Assembly (NCBI GenBank): GCA_946614075.1
Contig: CAMOGO010000104.1
Span: 1-5,461, forward strand
Source: an uncultured Lachnospiraceae bacterium
GTDB lineage: Bacteria > Bacillota_A > Clostridia > Lachnospirales > Lachnospiraceae
Length of the DNA: 5,461 bases
Direction of reading: 5' to 3'
How positions within the stretch are numbered: the stretch's first letter is position 1; each line of letters begins with the position of its first letter. This document shows positions 1-5,460 of this stretch, in pieces. The notes beneath the pieces were generated by a model. That model was not told the DNA's origin, searched no databases, and worked only from the letters and a program-made list of their open reading frames with translations. Both the position numbers and the translations under genes were made by a program.

Positions 1-1588
1 GATAAGCAGAGAGAATAACCTTTCCGATCTTCCGGTCACCGCGGGCAAAAACGCCCTCCAGCACCGACACATCCGACTCATGATACTGATAATGCAGGCT
101 CTTGTGATTGATCTGCTTCGCAAAGGTATCCTTGACCAGGTGCGCTCTGCGCTCGTATTCCTCCTTCGGATACATCCGGGCCCACTGCAGAGCCGTAAAC
201 GGCTTCGGAATAAAGAAGGACGAGCTGGCCGTGATCTGACACTTGCCCTGCCGCTGCTCCTTCGGAACCGTGTCATAGTAGGTCTTTGCCACGGCATTGG
301 ACAGCTCCGCAATTCCCTTCATATCCTCCTCGGTCTCCGTCGGAAGACCCAGCATGAAATAAAGCTTGACCTTGCTCCAGCCGCCCTTGAACGCCTCTGC
401 AGCGCCGCTCAGGATGATCTCCTCGGTCAGGCCCTTGTTGATGACATCACGCATCCTCTGCGTACCCGCCTCCGGTGCGAAGGTCAGGCTGCTCTTCTTG
501 ATATCCTGCACCTTGCTCATGACATCGAGCGAAAAAGCATCGATTCGCAGGGACGGCAGGGAAATATTGATCGACTGGGATTTGAACTCGTCGATCAGGT
601 AATAGACCAACTCACCCAGCTTGGTATAGTCACTGGAGCTTAGGGAGCTTAAGGTGATCTCCTCGTGTCCTGTATTCTCCAGCATCTTGATGGCTTTGTC
701 CTTCAGGAACTCCAGGCTTCTCTCACGGACCGGACGGTAGACCGTACCGGCCTGGCAGAAACGGCAGCCGCGGATGCAGCCGCGCATGATCTCGAGCGTC
801 ACACGGTCCTGCGTCACCTGAATAAAGGGCACGACGGGCGCCTCCGGATAGGGTACCTCATCCATGGAAAGCACGATCTCCTTCCGGACCGTCGCCGGAA
901 TCCCCTCCCGCAGGATCTCAGAATGGGAAAAGGTCCCATCCTCATTGTAGACAGGCTGGTAGAAAATAGGCACGTAAAGGCCCGGGATCTGAGCCGCCGC
1001 CGCCAGGAAATCCAGGCGGGCCCATCCCTCCCTTTTTGCCTTCCGGTACAGATCGATCAGCTCCTGATATCTCGTCTCCCCCTCGCCCATATAGAAGATG
1101 TCGAAGAAATCCGCGATCGGCTCCGGATTGTACGTGCAGGGGCCTCCTCCGATCACGATCGGATCCTCCCAGGTCCTGTCTGCTGCAAGCAGCGGAATCC
1201 CGGACAAATCCAGCACCTGCAGGATGTTGGTGTAGCACATCTCGTACTGCAGCGTGATGCCCAGAAAATCCATGCTGCGCACCGGGTCTTGGGACTCCAG
1301 GGCGAAAAGCGGGATATGCTTCTCCCTCATGATCCGGTCCAGATCAGCCCACGGCGAATACACCCGCTCACACCAGACACCCTCCATACGATTGAACATA
1401 TCATAGAGGATCTGGATACCCAGGTGAGACATACCGATCTCGTACTGGTCGGGGAAACACATCGCGAAGCGCACATCAATCCTGTCCGCCTCGATGTCCT
1501 TCATGACCGAGTTCACCTCGCCGCCAATATATCTGGCAGGTTTGTCAACTGACAGTAATATTTCATCTGATAACGCTAATTTGCGCAA
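1..1588 (-). CDS. B12-binding-type radical SAM protein, YgiQ-like (TIGR03960-like family), 3' end missing
   Basis: The frame is open from a TTG codon at 1588-1586 to the left edge: 529 codons, no stop. The radical SAM cluster motif C-x3-C-x2-C is visible as RGCIRGCRFCQAG, with cysteines 271, 275 and 278 placed to bind the 4Fe-4S cluster that cleaves S-adenosylmethionine. Before it lies a region resembling the B12-binding-like N-terminal domain (FAMCFPDQYEIGMSHLG near residue 40, GGGPCTYNPEP near 150, MGEGE near 165). I see no classical DxHxxG cobalamin-ligand motif. After the cluster comes FAPEAGT near residue 370. The N-terminus MRKLALSDEILLSVDKPARY matches what I recall of family starts, supporting the TTG. 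Family members are about 600 residues, so roughly 80-100 C-terminal residues lie outside. Its reaction is unknown. In Clostridia it usually sits beside a DUF2344 protein and RNase G. The family call is firm; the function is not assigned. Confidence 0.9.
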   Translation of the reverse strand, partial: MRKLALSDEILLSVDKPARYIGGEVNSVMKDIEADRIDVRFAMCFPDQYEIGMSHLGIQILYDMFNRMEGVWCERVYSPWADLDRIMREKHIPLFALESQDPVRSMDFLGITLQYEMCYTNILQVLDLSGIPLLAADRTWEDPIVIGGGPCTYNPEPIADFFDIFYMGEGETRYQELIDLYRKAKREGWARLDFLAAAAQIPGLYVPIFYQPVYNEDGTFSHSEILREGIPATVRKEIVLSMDEVPYPEAPVVPFIQVTQDRVTLEIMRGCIRGCRFCQAGTVYRPVRERSLEFLKDKAIKMLENTGHEEITLSSLSSSDYTKLGELVYYLIDEFKSQSINISLPSLRIDAFSLDVMSKVQDIKKSSLTFAPEAGTQRMRDVINKGLTEEIILSGAAEAFKGGWSKVKLYFMLGLPTETEEDMKGIAELSNAVAKTYYDTVPKEQRQGKCQITASSSFFIPKPFTALQWARMYPKEEYERRAHLVKDTFAKQINHKSLHYQYHESDVSVLEGVFARGDRKIGKVILSAY

Positions 1589-1594
1589 TTCTCT

Positions 1595-1600
1595 CTCCTT
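1595..1600 (-). promoter_or_regulatory. Ribosome binding site AAGGAG that fixes the TTG start of the radical SAM gene
   Basis: On the minus strand AAGGAG is followed by six bases and then TTG at 1588-1586. No ATG or GTG in the same frame is close enough to use this site. The next in-frame ATG is about 29 codons downstream, inside conserved family sequence. Confidence 0.85.
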
Positions 1601-1646
1601 TTGGCTGTCGCTTCAATAAGATCTCAGCTCGTTTTTATTCGAGGGT

Positions 1647-1676
1647 ATTATATATGACCGGTCAGCCGTTTGTAAA
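1647..1676 (-). promoter_or_regulatory. Sigma-70-type promoter for the radical SAM gene
   Basis: On the minus strand a TTTACA -35 box (1676-1671, five of six matches to TTGACA) is followed by an 18-base spacer and a perfect TATAAT -10 box (1652-1647). Transcription should start near 1640, giving an untranslated leader of about 50 bases before the TTG start. The spacer contains a perfect 10-base palindrome, TGACCGGTCA, at 1655-1664. The promoter lies just after the terminator of the preceding gene, which fits an independent transcription unit. Confidence 0.75.
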
Positions 1677-1710
1677 GGGTCGCCGTTACAAAAACAGGCT
1701 TGTCTTCACG

Positions 1711-1737
1711 TAAAAAGGCCGCGTCTTACGCGGCCTT
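1711..1737 (-). terminator. Intrinsic terminator after the M15 peptidase lipoprotein gene
   Basis: A perfect 9-base-pair stem (AAGGCCGCG at 1715-1723, CGCGGCCTT at 1729-1737) encloses a five-base loop. On the minus strand the stem runs into TTTTTA (1716-1711), the expected U-tract. It begins six bases beyond the peptidase stop codon. The plus strand lacks an equivalent T-run after the stem (TTGGCCTTT), so it acts mainly for minus-strand transcripts. Confidence 0.92.
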
Positions 1738-1742
1738 GGCCT

Positions 1743-2819
1743 TTATTCCACAAACTCGAAATGCTGGTAATCCTTGACGTTTGTCCAGTCGCCGCCCCAG
1801 CTGAAGCCGTACGCGGTAAACAGCTGATACGCCAGGTCGTCATGGTCGATGGCGTGCGGATAGCCTTCCCGGTAAAGGAGAGAGTCGATTTCCGCCTGCT
1901 CAAAGCCTTCCAGATCGTAGCTTCCGTCCGCATTCAGGTAAACATACGGATTCTCAAACGGATTGATGTCGATGGCCATGCCGAGGGCATGATTCGACAG
2001 GGTCGTGGTATTGGCGATCACACGGTAATTGAAGGCAGAGGTATTGTCGTGCAGGATGGAGATGCGGTCTGTCGTCACCCCGTCTGTATCCCAGAAATCA
2101 TCGATCAGACGCATCTGGCAGATCGGATACCGGTTCTCGTACAGGCGTCGGAATATCGCAAGGGTCGCATCTGCAATCCGGGCATTGACGATGAGCTCTC
2201 CCACCTGGATCTGGCCGTCGAAATTGATGTGAAGAACCTTCAGATAACGAAGCTCGGAAAGGGTGATATCCGGATTCTCCCGGTAGGACTTCCCGTTGAT
2301 CCGCTGGTAAATGGCGTCCCCCTGCAAGATCTGCGAGGAGGTGAAATAATACTCCAGGTGACCTTCGTAGATCTGATTCTCTTCCAATATCGTTCCGGCC
2401 GGCAGTCCATATAAGCTCATAAGCCGATTCTCCTCCGTCTCTGTAATCGTTTCGGTTTCCCCTTCTGTTTCCTCTTCGGTGACAGAGTCCTTTCGAGGTT
2501 CTCCGGTAATCCCGTATGTATTCTCTTCTATTGTCTCTGATATTGTCTGCCCGGCAATCCCCGAGGCATCCTTGTAGAAGTCAACACCGTTTGGGATGCT
2601 GAAAACACTTTCCGTGCCGGCTCCATTCGTGGCCTCGCCTTCCGGCAGGTTCTCCCCTGCCGTCTCCTGCTCCGGTTTCCCTTCGCGTCCGATCACGCCT
2701 TCCATCCCACAGGATACGATAAGCCCTGCCAGAAAAAGAGCAGACAAAACCAGGCGGAGTCGTTCTCCGCAGGAAATTTGCCGTTTCTTCTTTTTCTTGC
2801 AGGGCTTTGAAAGCATCAT
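1743..2819 (-). CDS. Lipoprotein with C-terminal M15 D-alanyl-D-alanine carboxypeptidase-like (VanY-type) domain
   Basis: This 358-residue protein should be exported, lipid-anchored to the outer face of the membrane, and act on peptidoglycan stem peptides. A lysine-rich N-region (KKKKKR, residues 8-13) and a hydrophobic stretch (22-35) lead to a lipobox IVSC with the lipidated cysteine at 37. Residues 38-130 form a low-complexity linker rich in Glu, Thr and Gly, including EEETEGETETITETEE near 115-130. The catalytic domain occupies about 195-358. SNHALGMAIDINPFENPY supplies probable zinc ligands His277 and Asp284; GFSWGGDWTNVKDYQHFEF supplies Asp350 (probable base) and His353 (third ligand). 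These motifs are typical of the M15C / Peptidase_M15_4 group. Start: the first of two adjacent ATGs, about ten bases after GGAAGG. It follows the small membrane protein gene by 38 bases and ends at a clear terminator. Carboxypeptidase versus endopeptidase activity cannot be decided here. Confidence 0.9.
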   Translation of the reverse strand: MMLSKPCKKKKKRQISCGERLRLVLSALFLAGLIVSCGMEGVIGREGKPEQETAGENLPEGEATNGAGTESVFSIPNGVDFYKDASGIAGQTISETIEENTYGITGEPRKDSVTEEETEGETETITETEENRLMSLYGLPAGTILEENQIYEGHLEYYFTSSQILQGDAIYQRINGKSYRENPDITLSELRYLKVLHINFDGQIQVGELIVNARIADATLAIFRRLYENRYPICQMRLIDDFWDTDGVTTDRISILHDNTSAFNYRVIANTTTLSNHALGMAIDINPFENPYVYLNADGSYDLEGFEQAEIDSLLYREGYPHAIDHDDLAYQLFTAYGFSWGGDWTNVKDYQHFEFVE

Positions 2820-2857
2820 TGCAGCCAGTCCTTCCGTAAGATGCGCGGCTCTGACTA

Positions 2858-3145
2858 TTACTGCCTTTCCTGATCGAGCTTCTTGTTCCGGAAATAGATC
2901 GCGATGCCGATCGTCACCAGGATCGTGTTCAGGATGTAGAAAAACCAGACGTAGCCGGGTGTGGGCATCCCTTTGGCCAGCTTGATGGCCTTGGAGGCTA
3001 TTCCAAAGATGTAGCCGATCCAGATGAAGGAGTAAAATACTAAGCTGGTTCCCTTTGCCGAGCGAGCGTTCCAGGCTCTGTAGATATTAAAGGGCCAGGA
3101 AAAACCGAAGCAGACAACCATGATCATCTCAAAAATGTTTTCCAT
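2858..3145 (-). CDS. Small PQ-loop / SemiSWEET-like three-helix membrane protein
   Basis: The protein is 95 residues from the ATG at 3145-3143, which has AGAGGA six bases upstream. A GTG at 3175 would add ten residues but has no good ribosome binding site. Three hydrophobic segments are visible at about 5-24, 34-53 and 65-84, with a basic tail (RNKK). This matches the size and layout of a SemiSWEET or PQ-loop half-transporter, which works as a dimer. The first helix has WPFN (17-20) where the family has its Pro-Gln pair, so the Pro is kept and the Gln is not. Trp42 in helix 2 and Asn73 in helix 3 could be pore residues, by inference only. Substrate is unknown; sugar transport is a family possibility, not shown. 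It lies 70 bases after the CoA transferase and 38 before the peptidase lipoprotein, with no terminator on either side, so the genes may share a transcript. Confidence 0.8.
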   Translation of the reverse strand: MENIFEMIMVVCFGFSWPFNIYRAWNARSAKGTSLVFYSFIWIGYIFGIASKAIKLAKGMPTPGYVWFFYILNTILVTIGIAIYFRNKKLDQERQ

Positions 3146-3151
3146 AAAATA

Positions 3152-3157
3152 TCCTCT
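3152..3157 (-). promoter_or_regulatory. Ribosome binding site AGAGGA choosing the ATG at 3145 for the small membrane protein
   Basis: AGAGGA on the minus strand sits six bases before ATG (3145-3143). The alternative GTG at 3175 has only GAAAA upstream. The site directly follows a small inverted repeat (3158-3174). Confidence 0.75.
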
Positions 3158-3174
3158 TGCAGGTATTCCCTGCA
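3158..3174. repeat. Inverted repeat directly upstream of the small membrane protein's ribosome binding site
   Basis: Perfect six-base arms TGCAGG (3158-3163) and CCTGCA (3169-3174) flank a five-base loop. In the minus-strand transcript the hairpin would end immediately before the AGAGGA site. It is short and has no T-run, so it is not a terminator. It could influence translation or RNA stability, or be chance. Confidence 0.45.
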
Positions 3175-3215
3175 CTTTTCATAGTCAATATTCCATTCGA
3201 ATGCTTTTTGGCCTG

Positions 3216-4730
3216 TCACTCTTTCATCGAACCCGTCTGTGCCAGTCGCTGATGGAAGGAAAAGCATTTATCCAGAAGATGCGGGGTCTGCACGCCGCCG
3301 CACTTTGCGATTGCTTCCTCAAAATATGCCTGCAGCTGCGGGCGGTAGTCGGGATGTGCGCAGTGGTCGATGATCAGCTGTGCACGCTCCTTCGGGGATT
3401 TCCCACGCAGGTCCGCGTAGCCCTGCTCGGTGACGAGGATGTCCACGTCGTGCTCCGTGTGATCGCAGTGGCTTACCATCGGGACGATGCAGGAAATCTT
3501 TCCGTCCTTCGCTGTGGAATTGGTCATAAAGATGGTCAGAGACGCATTCCTGGCGAAATCGCCGGAGCCGCCGATGCCGTTGTAGATGGTTGTTCCGTTC
3601 ATCTGGGAGCTGTTGATGTTCCCGTAGATGTCTGCTTCTACGGCCGTGTTCATCGCGATCACGCCGAGCCTCCGGATAACCTCGGAGCTGTTGGAGATCT
3701 CGCTCTCGCGGACGACAAGCTTTCCGCGGTAGTCCTCCAGATGGGCGAAGAGCCTCTTCATTCCCTCCTCCGACAGGCACAAGGATGTCGCGGAGCAGAA
3801 ATCGGCCTTCCCGGCGTCCATTAGATCCAGAATGCCATCCTGCATGACCTCCGAGTAGAAGGTCAGATGCTCAAAGTCCGAGTCTGCCAGGCCCTCCAGG
3901 ACCGCGTTGGCCATGCTGCCTACGCCGGACTGCAGAGGGACGTCGCCTGCCGAGATCCGGCCGGCTGCCTTCTCCGCCTTCAGAAGCTCGACGATGTGGC
4001 CTGCAATGCGCTTGCTGGTTTCGTCAGCGGGCGTAAAGGCACGCGGCTTCTCGTGGCATTCGCTGATGACAATGGCTGCGATCTTCTCCTTCGGGCAGGT
4101 CAGGTACGGGACACCGATCCTCTCTCCGACCGTGGTCAGGGGGATGGGCTGCCTGTGCGGCGGGTCCTGAAGCCGGTAGATGTCGTGGAAGCCGGCAAGC
4201 TCCACGGGCTGTGTCAGGTTGATCTCGACGATCACCTGCTTTGCCAGATCCAGATAGGTCTGGGTGCAGCCGAGAGCCGTGGAAGGGATGAGATACCCCT
4301 CGGGCGTGATGGATACTGCTTCAACGATCGCGACATCAATCGGACCATAGTACCCATAACGGGCATTCTGGGCCGTCATGCCCAGATGCTGGTCCAGATA
4401 AGCCATCGGCTCACCCTTTTTCCCATTGACCACCTTGCGGAGCACTCCGCTCGTGATATAGGGCAGGCGGCGGGCGATGATATCCAGATCTCCCAGTCCT
4501 GTATCGATTTCCTCACCGGTTGAGGCACCGGAGAAAAGACTAATGCGAAGCTTTCGCTCCCCTCGCCGCACCTGGTCCGCCAGGGCAAGCGGTACCGCCT
4601 TCGGATTCCCGGAGGGCGTAAAGCCACTGACCGCGACGGTCATGCCATCCTGGATCAGGTTCGCTGCCTCATCGGCTTCGCAGATGAGCGCCTCATAGCC
4701 AGGGGCCTTGATTCTTTCTTTCCAGTCCAT
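3216..4730 (-). CDS. cat1: Succinyl-CoA:acetate-type CoA transferase (Cat1/AarC-like, acetyl-CoA hydrolase/transferase family)
   Basis: This cytoplasmic class I CoA transferase has 504 residues, the usual full length for the single-chain succinate CoA-transferase subgroup (AarC about 505, C. kluyveri Cat1 about 538). It should move CoA between succinyl-CoA and acetate, or a similar acid, through a glutamyl-CoA thioester. The catalytic glutamate is Glu294 in FYSEVMQDG. Further hallmarks are GVGSMANAV (269-277), SEISNS with Asn347 (343-348), NGIGGSGDFARNA with the CoA-site glycines (384-396) and VTEQGYADLRG with Glu435 (433-443). From memory, Val270, Glu294, Asn347, Gly388 and Glu435 fall at the same numbers as active-site residues of AarC. 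Start: ATG six bases after AAGGA. It follows a ferredoxin oxidoreductase gamma gene, suggesting it uses the acyl-CoA made there. No terminator is visible after it. Acceptor specificity (acetate, propionate, butyrate) cannot be read from sequence; acetyl-CoA hydrolase is a common misannotation. Confidence 0.94.
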   Translation of the reverse strand: MDWKERIKAPGYEALICEADEAANLIQDGMTVAVSGFTPSGNPKAVPLALADQVRRGERKLRISLFSGASTGEEIDTGLGDLDIIARRLPYITSGVLRKVVNGKKGEPMAYLDQHLGMTAQNARYGYYGPIDVAIVEAVSITPEGYLIPSTALGCTQTYLDLAKQVIVEINLTQPVELAGFHDIYRLQDPPHRQPIPLTTVGERIGVPYLTCPKEKIAAIVISECHEKPRAFTPADETSKRIAGHIVELLKAEKAAGRISAGDVPLQSGVGSMANAVLEGLADSDFEHLTFYSEVMQDGILDLMDAGKADFCSATSLCLSEEGMKRLFAHLEDYRGKLVVRESEISNSSEVIRRLGVIAMNTAVEADIYGNINSSQMNGTTIYNGIGGSGDFARNASLTIFMTNSTAKDGKISCIVPMVSHCDHTEHDVDILVTEQGYADLRGKSPKERAQLIIDHCAHPDYRPQLQAYFEEAIAKCGGVQTPHLLDKCFSFHQRLAQTGSMKE

Positions 4731-4736
4731 GATTTA

Positions 4737-4741
4737 TCCTT
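4737..4741 (-). promoter_or_regulatory. Ribosome binding site AAGGA of the CoA transferase, overlapping a leader-frame stop codon
   Basis: AAGGA (4741-4737) is six bases before the ATG at 4730. The TAA that ends the putative leader reading frame (4742-4740) shares two bases with it, an arrangement that permits translational coupling. Confidence 0.75.
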
Positions 4742-4796
4742 ATCGTAACATGCCCGGGGCCTTACGGTCCCGGGCCAGTGATATCGGGCTTGTCAT
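4740..4796 (-). CDS. Putative 18-residue leader peptide upstream of the CoA transferase
   Basis: On the minus strand AAGGA (4806-4802) is followed after five bases by ATG (4796-4794) and 17 more sense codons, ending in TAA (4742-4740). The predicted peptide is MTSPISLARDRKAPGMLR. The stop overlaps the Shine-Dalgarno site of the CoA transferase gene. The peptide has three Arg codons (CGG, CGT, CGA) but no run of one amino acid as in classical attenuators. The frame contains the second hairpin and the 3' arm of the first. I recognise no homologue, and so short a frame could be chance; the good ribosome binding site and the stop position are the support. Confidence 0.35.
   Translation of the reverse strand: MTSPISLARDRKAPGMLR
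4752..4775 (-). promoter_or_regulatory. GC-rich hairpin in the CoA transferase leader
   Basis: Arms GCCCGGG (4752-4758) and CCCGGGC (4769-4775) pair perfectly. In minus-strand RNA the stem continues past one A-C mismatch with two more G-C pairs and is capped by GUAA, a GNRA-type tetraloop. There is no T-run after it (ATGTTACG), so it does not look like an intrinsic terminator. It ends ten bases before the transferase ribosome binding site. Confidence 0.6.
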
Positions 4797-4814
4797 CGTT
4801 TTCCTTCCCGATAT
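4781..4814 (-). promoter_or_regulatory. Hairpin whose loop holds the leader ribosome binding site and start codon
   Basis: Perfect 8-base arms ATATCGGG (4781-4788) and CCCGATAT (4807-4814) enclose an 18-base loop. In minus-strand RNA the loop carries AAGGA (4806-4802) and ATG (4796-4794) of the putative leader frame. The structure begins a few bases after the predicted transcription start, so it would form at the very 5' end of the message. Confidence 0.55.
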
Positions 4815-4827
4815 TCCGGTTGGCTAC

Positions 4828-4856
4828 AGTATAGCGAAATGAAAGCCATTCCGCAA
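4828..4856 (-). promoter_or_regulatory. Probable promoter for the CoA transferase gene
   Basis: A TATACT -10 box (4833-4828, five of six matches) lies 17 bases after a weak TTGCGG -35 box (4856-4851, three of six matches). Start of transcription is predicted near 4821, giving a leader of about 90 bases that contains both hairpins and the short leader frame. The weak -35 box makes this tentative; it might need an activator, or the gene might be read mainly from upstream. Confidence 0.5.
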
Positions 4857-4859
4857 GTC

Positions 4860-4879
4860 CCGGCTATCCGTCAAGCCGG
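4860..4879. repeat. Short inverted repeat after the oxidoreductase gamma gene
   Basis: Arms CCGGCT (4860-4865) and AGCCGG (4874-4879) are perfect, with an eight-base loop. In minus-strand RNA it lies 11 bases beyond the gamma-subunit stop but is followed by GACTTGCGG rather than T residues, so it is at best a weak or Rho-assisted terminator, or an mRNA end-stabilising hairpin. The TTTTTT at 4886-4891 follows it only in plus-strand sense, where there is no gene. Confidence 0.4.
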
Positions 4880-4890
4880 CTGGAATTTTT

Positions 4891-5460
4891 TCAGACTGCC
4901 GCTAACGGCTCCTGCGCGAAACGTGCTTCCGCAGGGACGCGGCATCCGTTCACCAAAGTCTTTCCTGCCTCCAGTGCCTTCCGGTTCAGGGCCTCGGTGC
5001 CGGCAGGGATATGGCGGAATACCGCCTCCTCGATGACATCCTGTGTAAAGAGTCCCAGTGCCTCATTGATTGCCCCGACCGCTACGATATTCGCGGTCAT
5101 GGCCTTGCCGACCTCTTCGCGCGCCGTGCGCAGGATCGGAAGCTTCAGGACCGTGACAGACTCGGAAACCTCCGGCATGGTCAAGCTCTCGTCGATCATC
5201 ACGACGGCATGCTCCGTGAGCTCCTTCGCATAGTGATCGAGTGCCTTCTGGGTGAGCGCCAGCAGGAAATTAGGACAGGTTACCTTGGAAAACCAGATCG
5301 TCTCCTGGGACAGGATGGTCTCGGCCTTGCTCATGCCGCCGCGGGCCTCCGGTCCGTAGGCCTGGGACTGGACGGTGCAGAGGCCGGCGATCACAGCCGC
5401 CTCCGCGAAGATGACGCTTGCCAGGATGACGCCCTGGCCGCCGGAGCCGGAAAAGCGCAT
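4891..5460 (-). CDS. 2-oxoacid:ferredoxin oxidoreductase gamma subunit (KorC/VorC-like), possibly 5'-partial
   Basis: The product is the gamma subunit of a thiamine-diphosphate 2-oxoacid:ferredoxin oxidoreductase, which with the catalytic subunits and a ferredoxin subunit oxidises a 2-oxoacid plus CoA to an acyl-CoA, CO2 and reduced ferredoxin in the cytoplasm. The diagnostic motifs are RFSGSGGQGVILA (2-14) and AYGPEARGG (34-42), typical of gamma subunits acting on 2-oxoglutarate or branched-chain oxoacids. The 189 residues visible match family length (about 180-190). The ATG at 5460-5458 is one base from the window edge; related proteins usually have a few residues before RFSG, so the true start may lie just outside. 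It is probably the last gene of a kor/vor operon. Following it is a succinyl-CoA-type CoA transferase, which favours 2-oxoglutarate as substrate, but this is inference. The C-terminus after about 178 (ARFAQEPLAAV) is a plain tail. Confidence 0.88.
   Translation of the reverse strand: MRFSGSGGQGVILASVIFAEAAVIAGLCTVQSQAYGPEARGGMSKAETILSQETIWFSKVTCPNFLLALTQKALDHYAKELTEHAVVMIDESLTMPEVSESVTVLKLPILRTAREEVGKAMTANIVAVGAINEALGLFTQDVIEEAVFRHIPAGTEALNRKALEAGKTLVNGCRVPAEARFAQEPLAAV

Noticed and set aside
665..1552. Long plus-strand open frame (295 codons) opposite the radical SAM gene
   Set aside because: It is the antisense shadow of a GC-rich gene with clear family motifs; its translation shows no recognisable domain and it has no ribosome binding site of note.
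1628..1643. CTCG/CGAG inverted repeat in the radical SAM 5' leader
   Set aside because: Only four base pairs with an eight-base loop, overlapping the predicted transcription start; not distinguishable from chance.
1761..2414. Plus-strand open frame (217 codons) opposite the M15 peptidase gene
   Set aside because: Antisense to a gene with intact catalytic motifs and lipobox; no domain recognised in the translation.
3173..3175. GTG at 3175 as the start of the small membrane protein
   Set aside because: It lacks a ribosome binding site, and the ten added residues interrupt the usual short N-terminus before helix 1; the ATG at 3145 has a good site.
3164..3190. TTGACT as the -35 box of a promoter for the small membrane protein gene
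   Set aside because: No acceptable -10 hexamer lies 16-18 bases downstream (TACCTG is a poor match).
3193..3209. CATTCGAATG palindrome followed by TTTTT on the plus strand, as a terminator
   Set aside because: The palindrome leaves only three pairs once a loop is allowed, and no plus-strand gene precedes it; on the minus strand the T-run is on the wrong side.
3120..4523. Plus-strand open frames opposite the CoA transferase (3120-3824 and 3867-4523)
   Set aside because: They mirror the codon structure of a well-conserved enzyme gene and show no domain of their own.
4860..4891. CCGGCT/AGCCGG hairpin plus TTTTTT as a plus-strand intrinsic terminator
   Set aside because: No plus-strand gene enters this region and six bases separate stem and T-run; on the minus strand there is no T-run after the stem.
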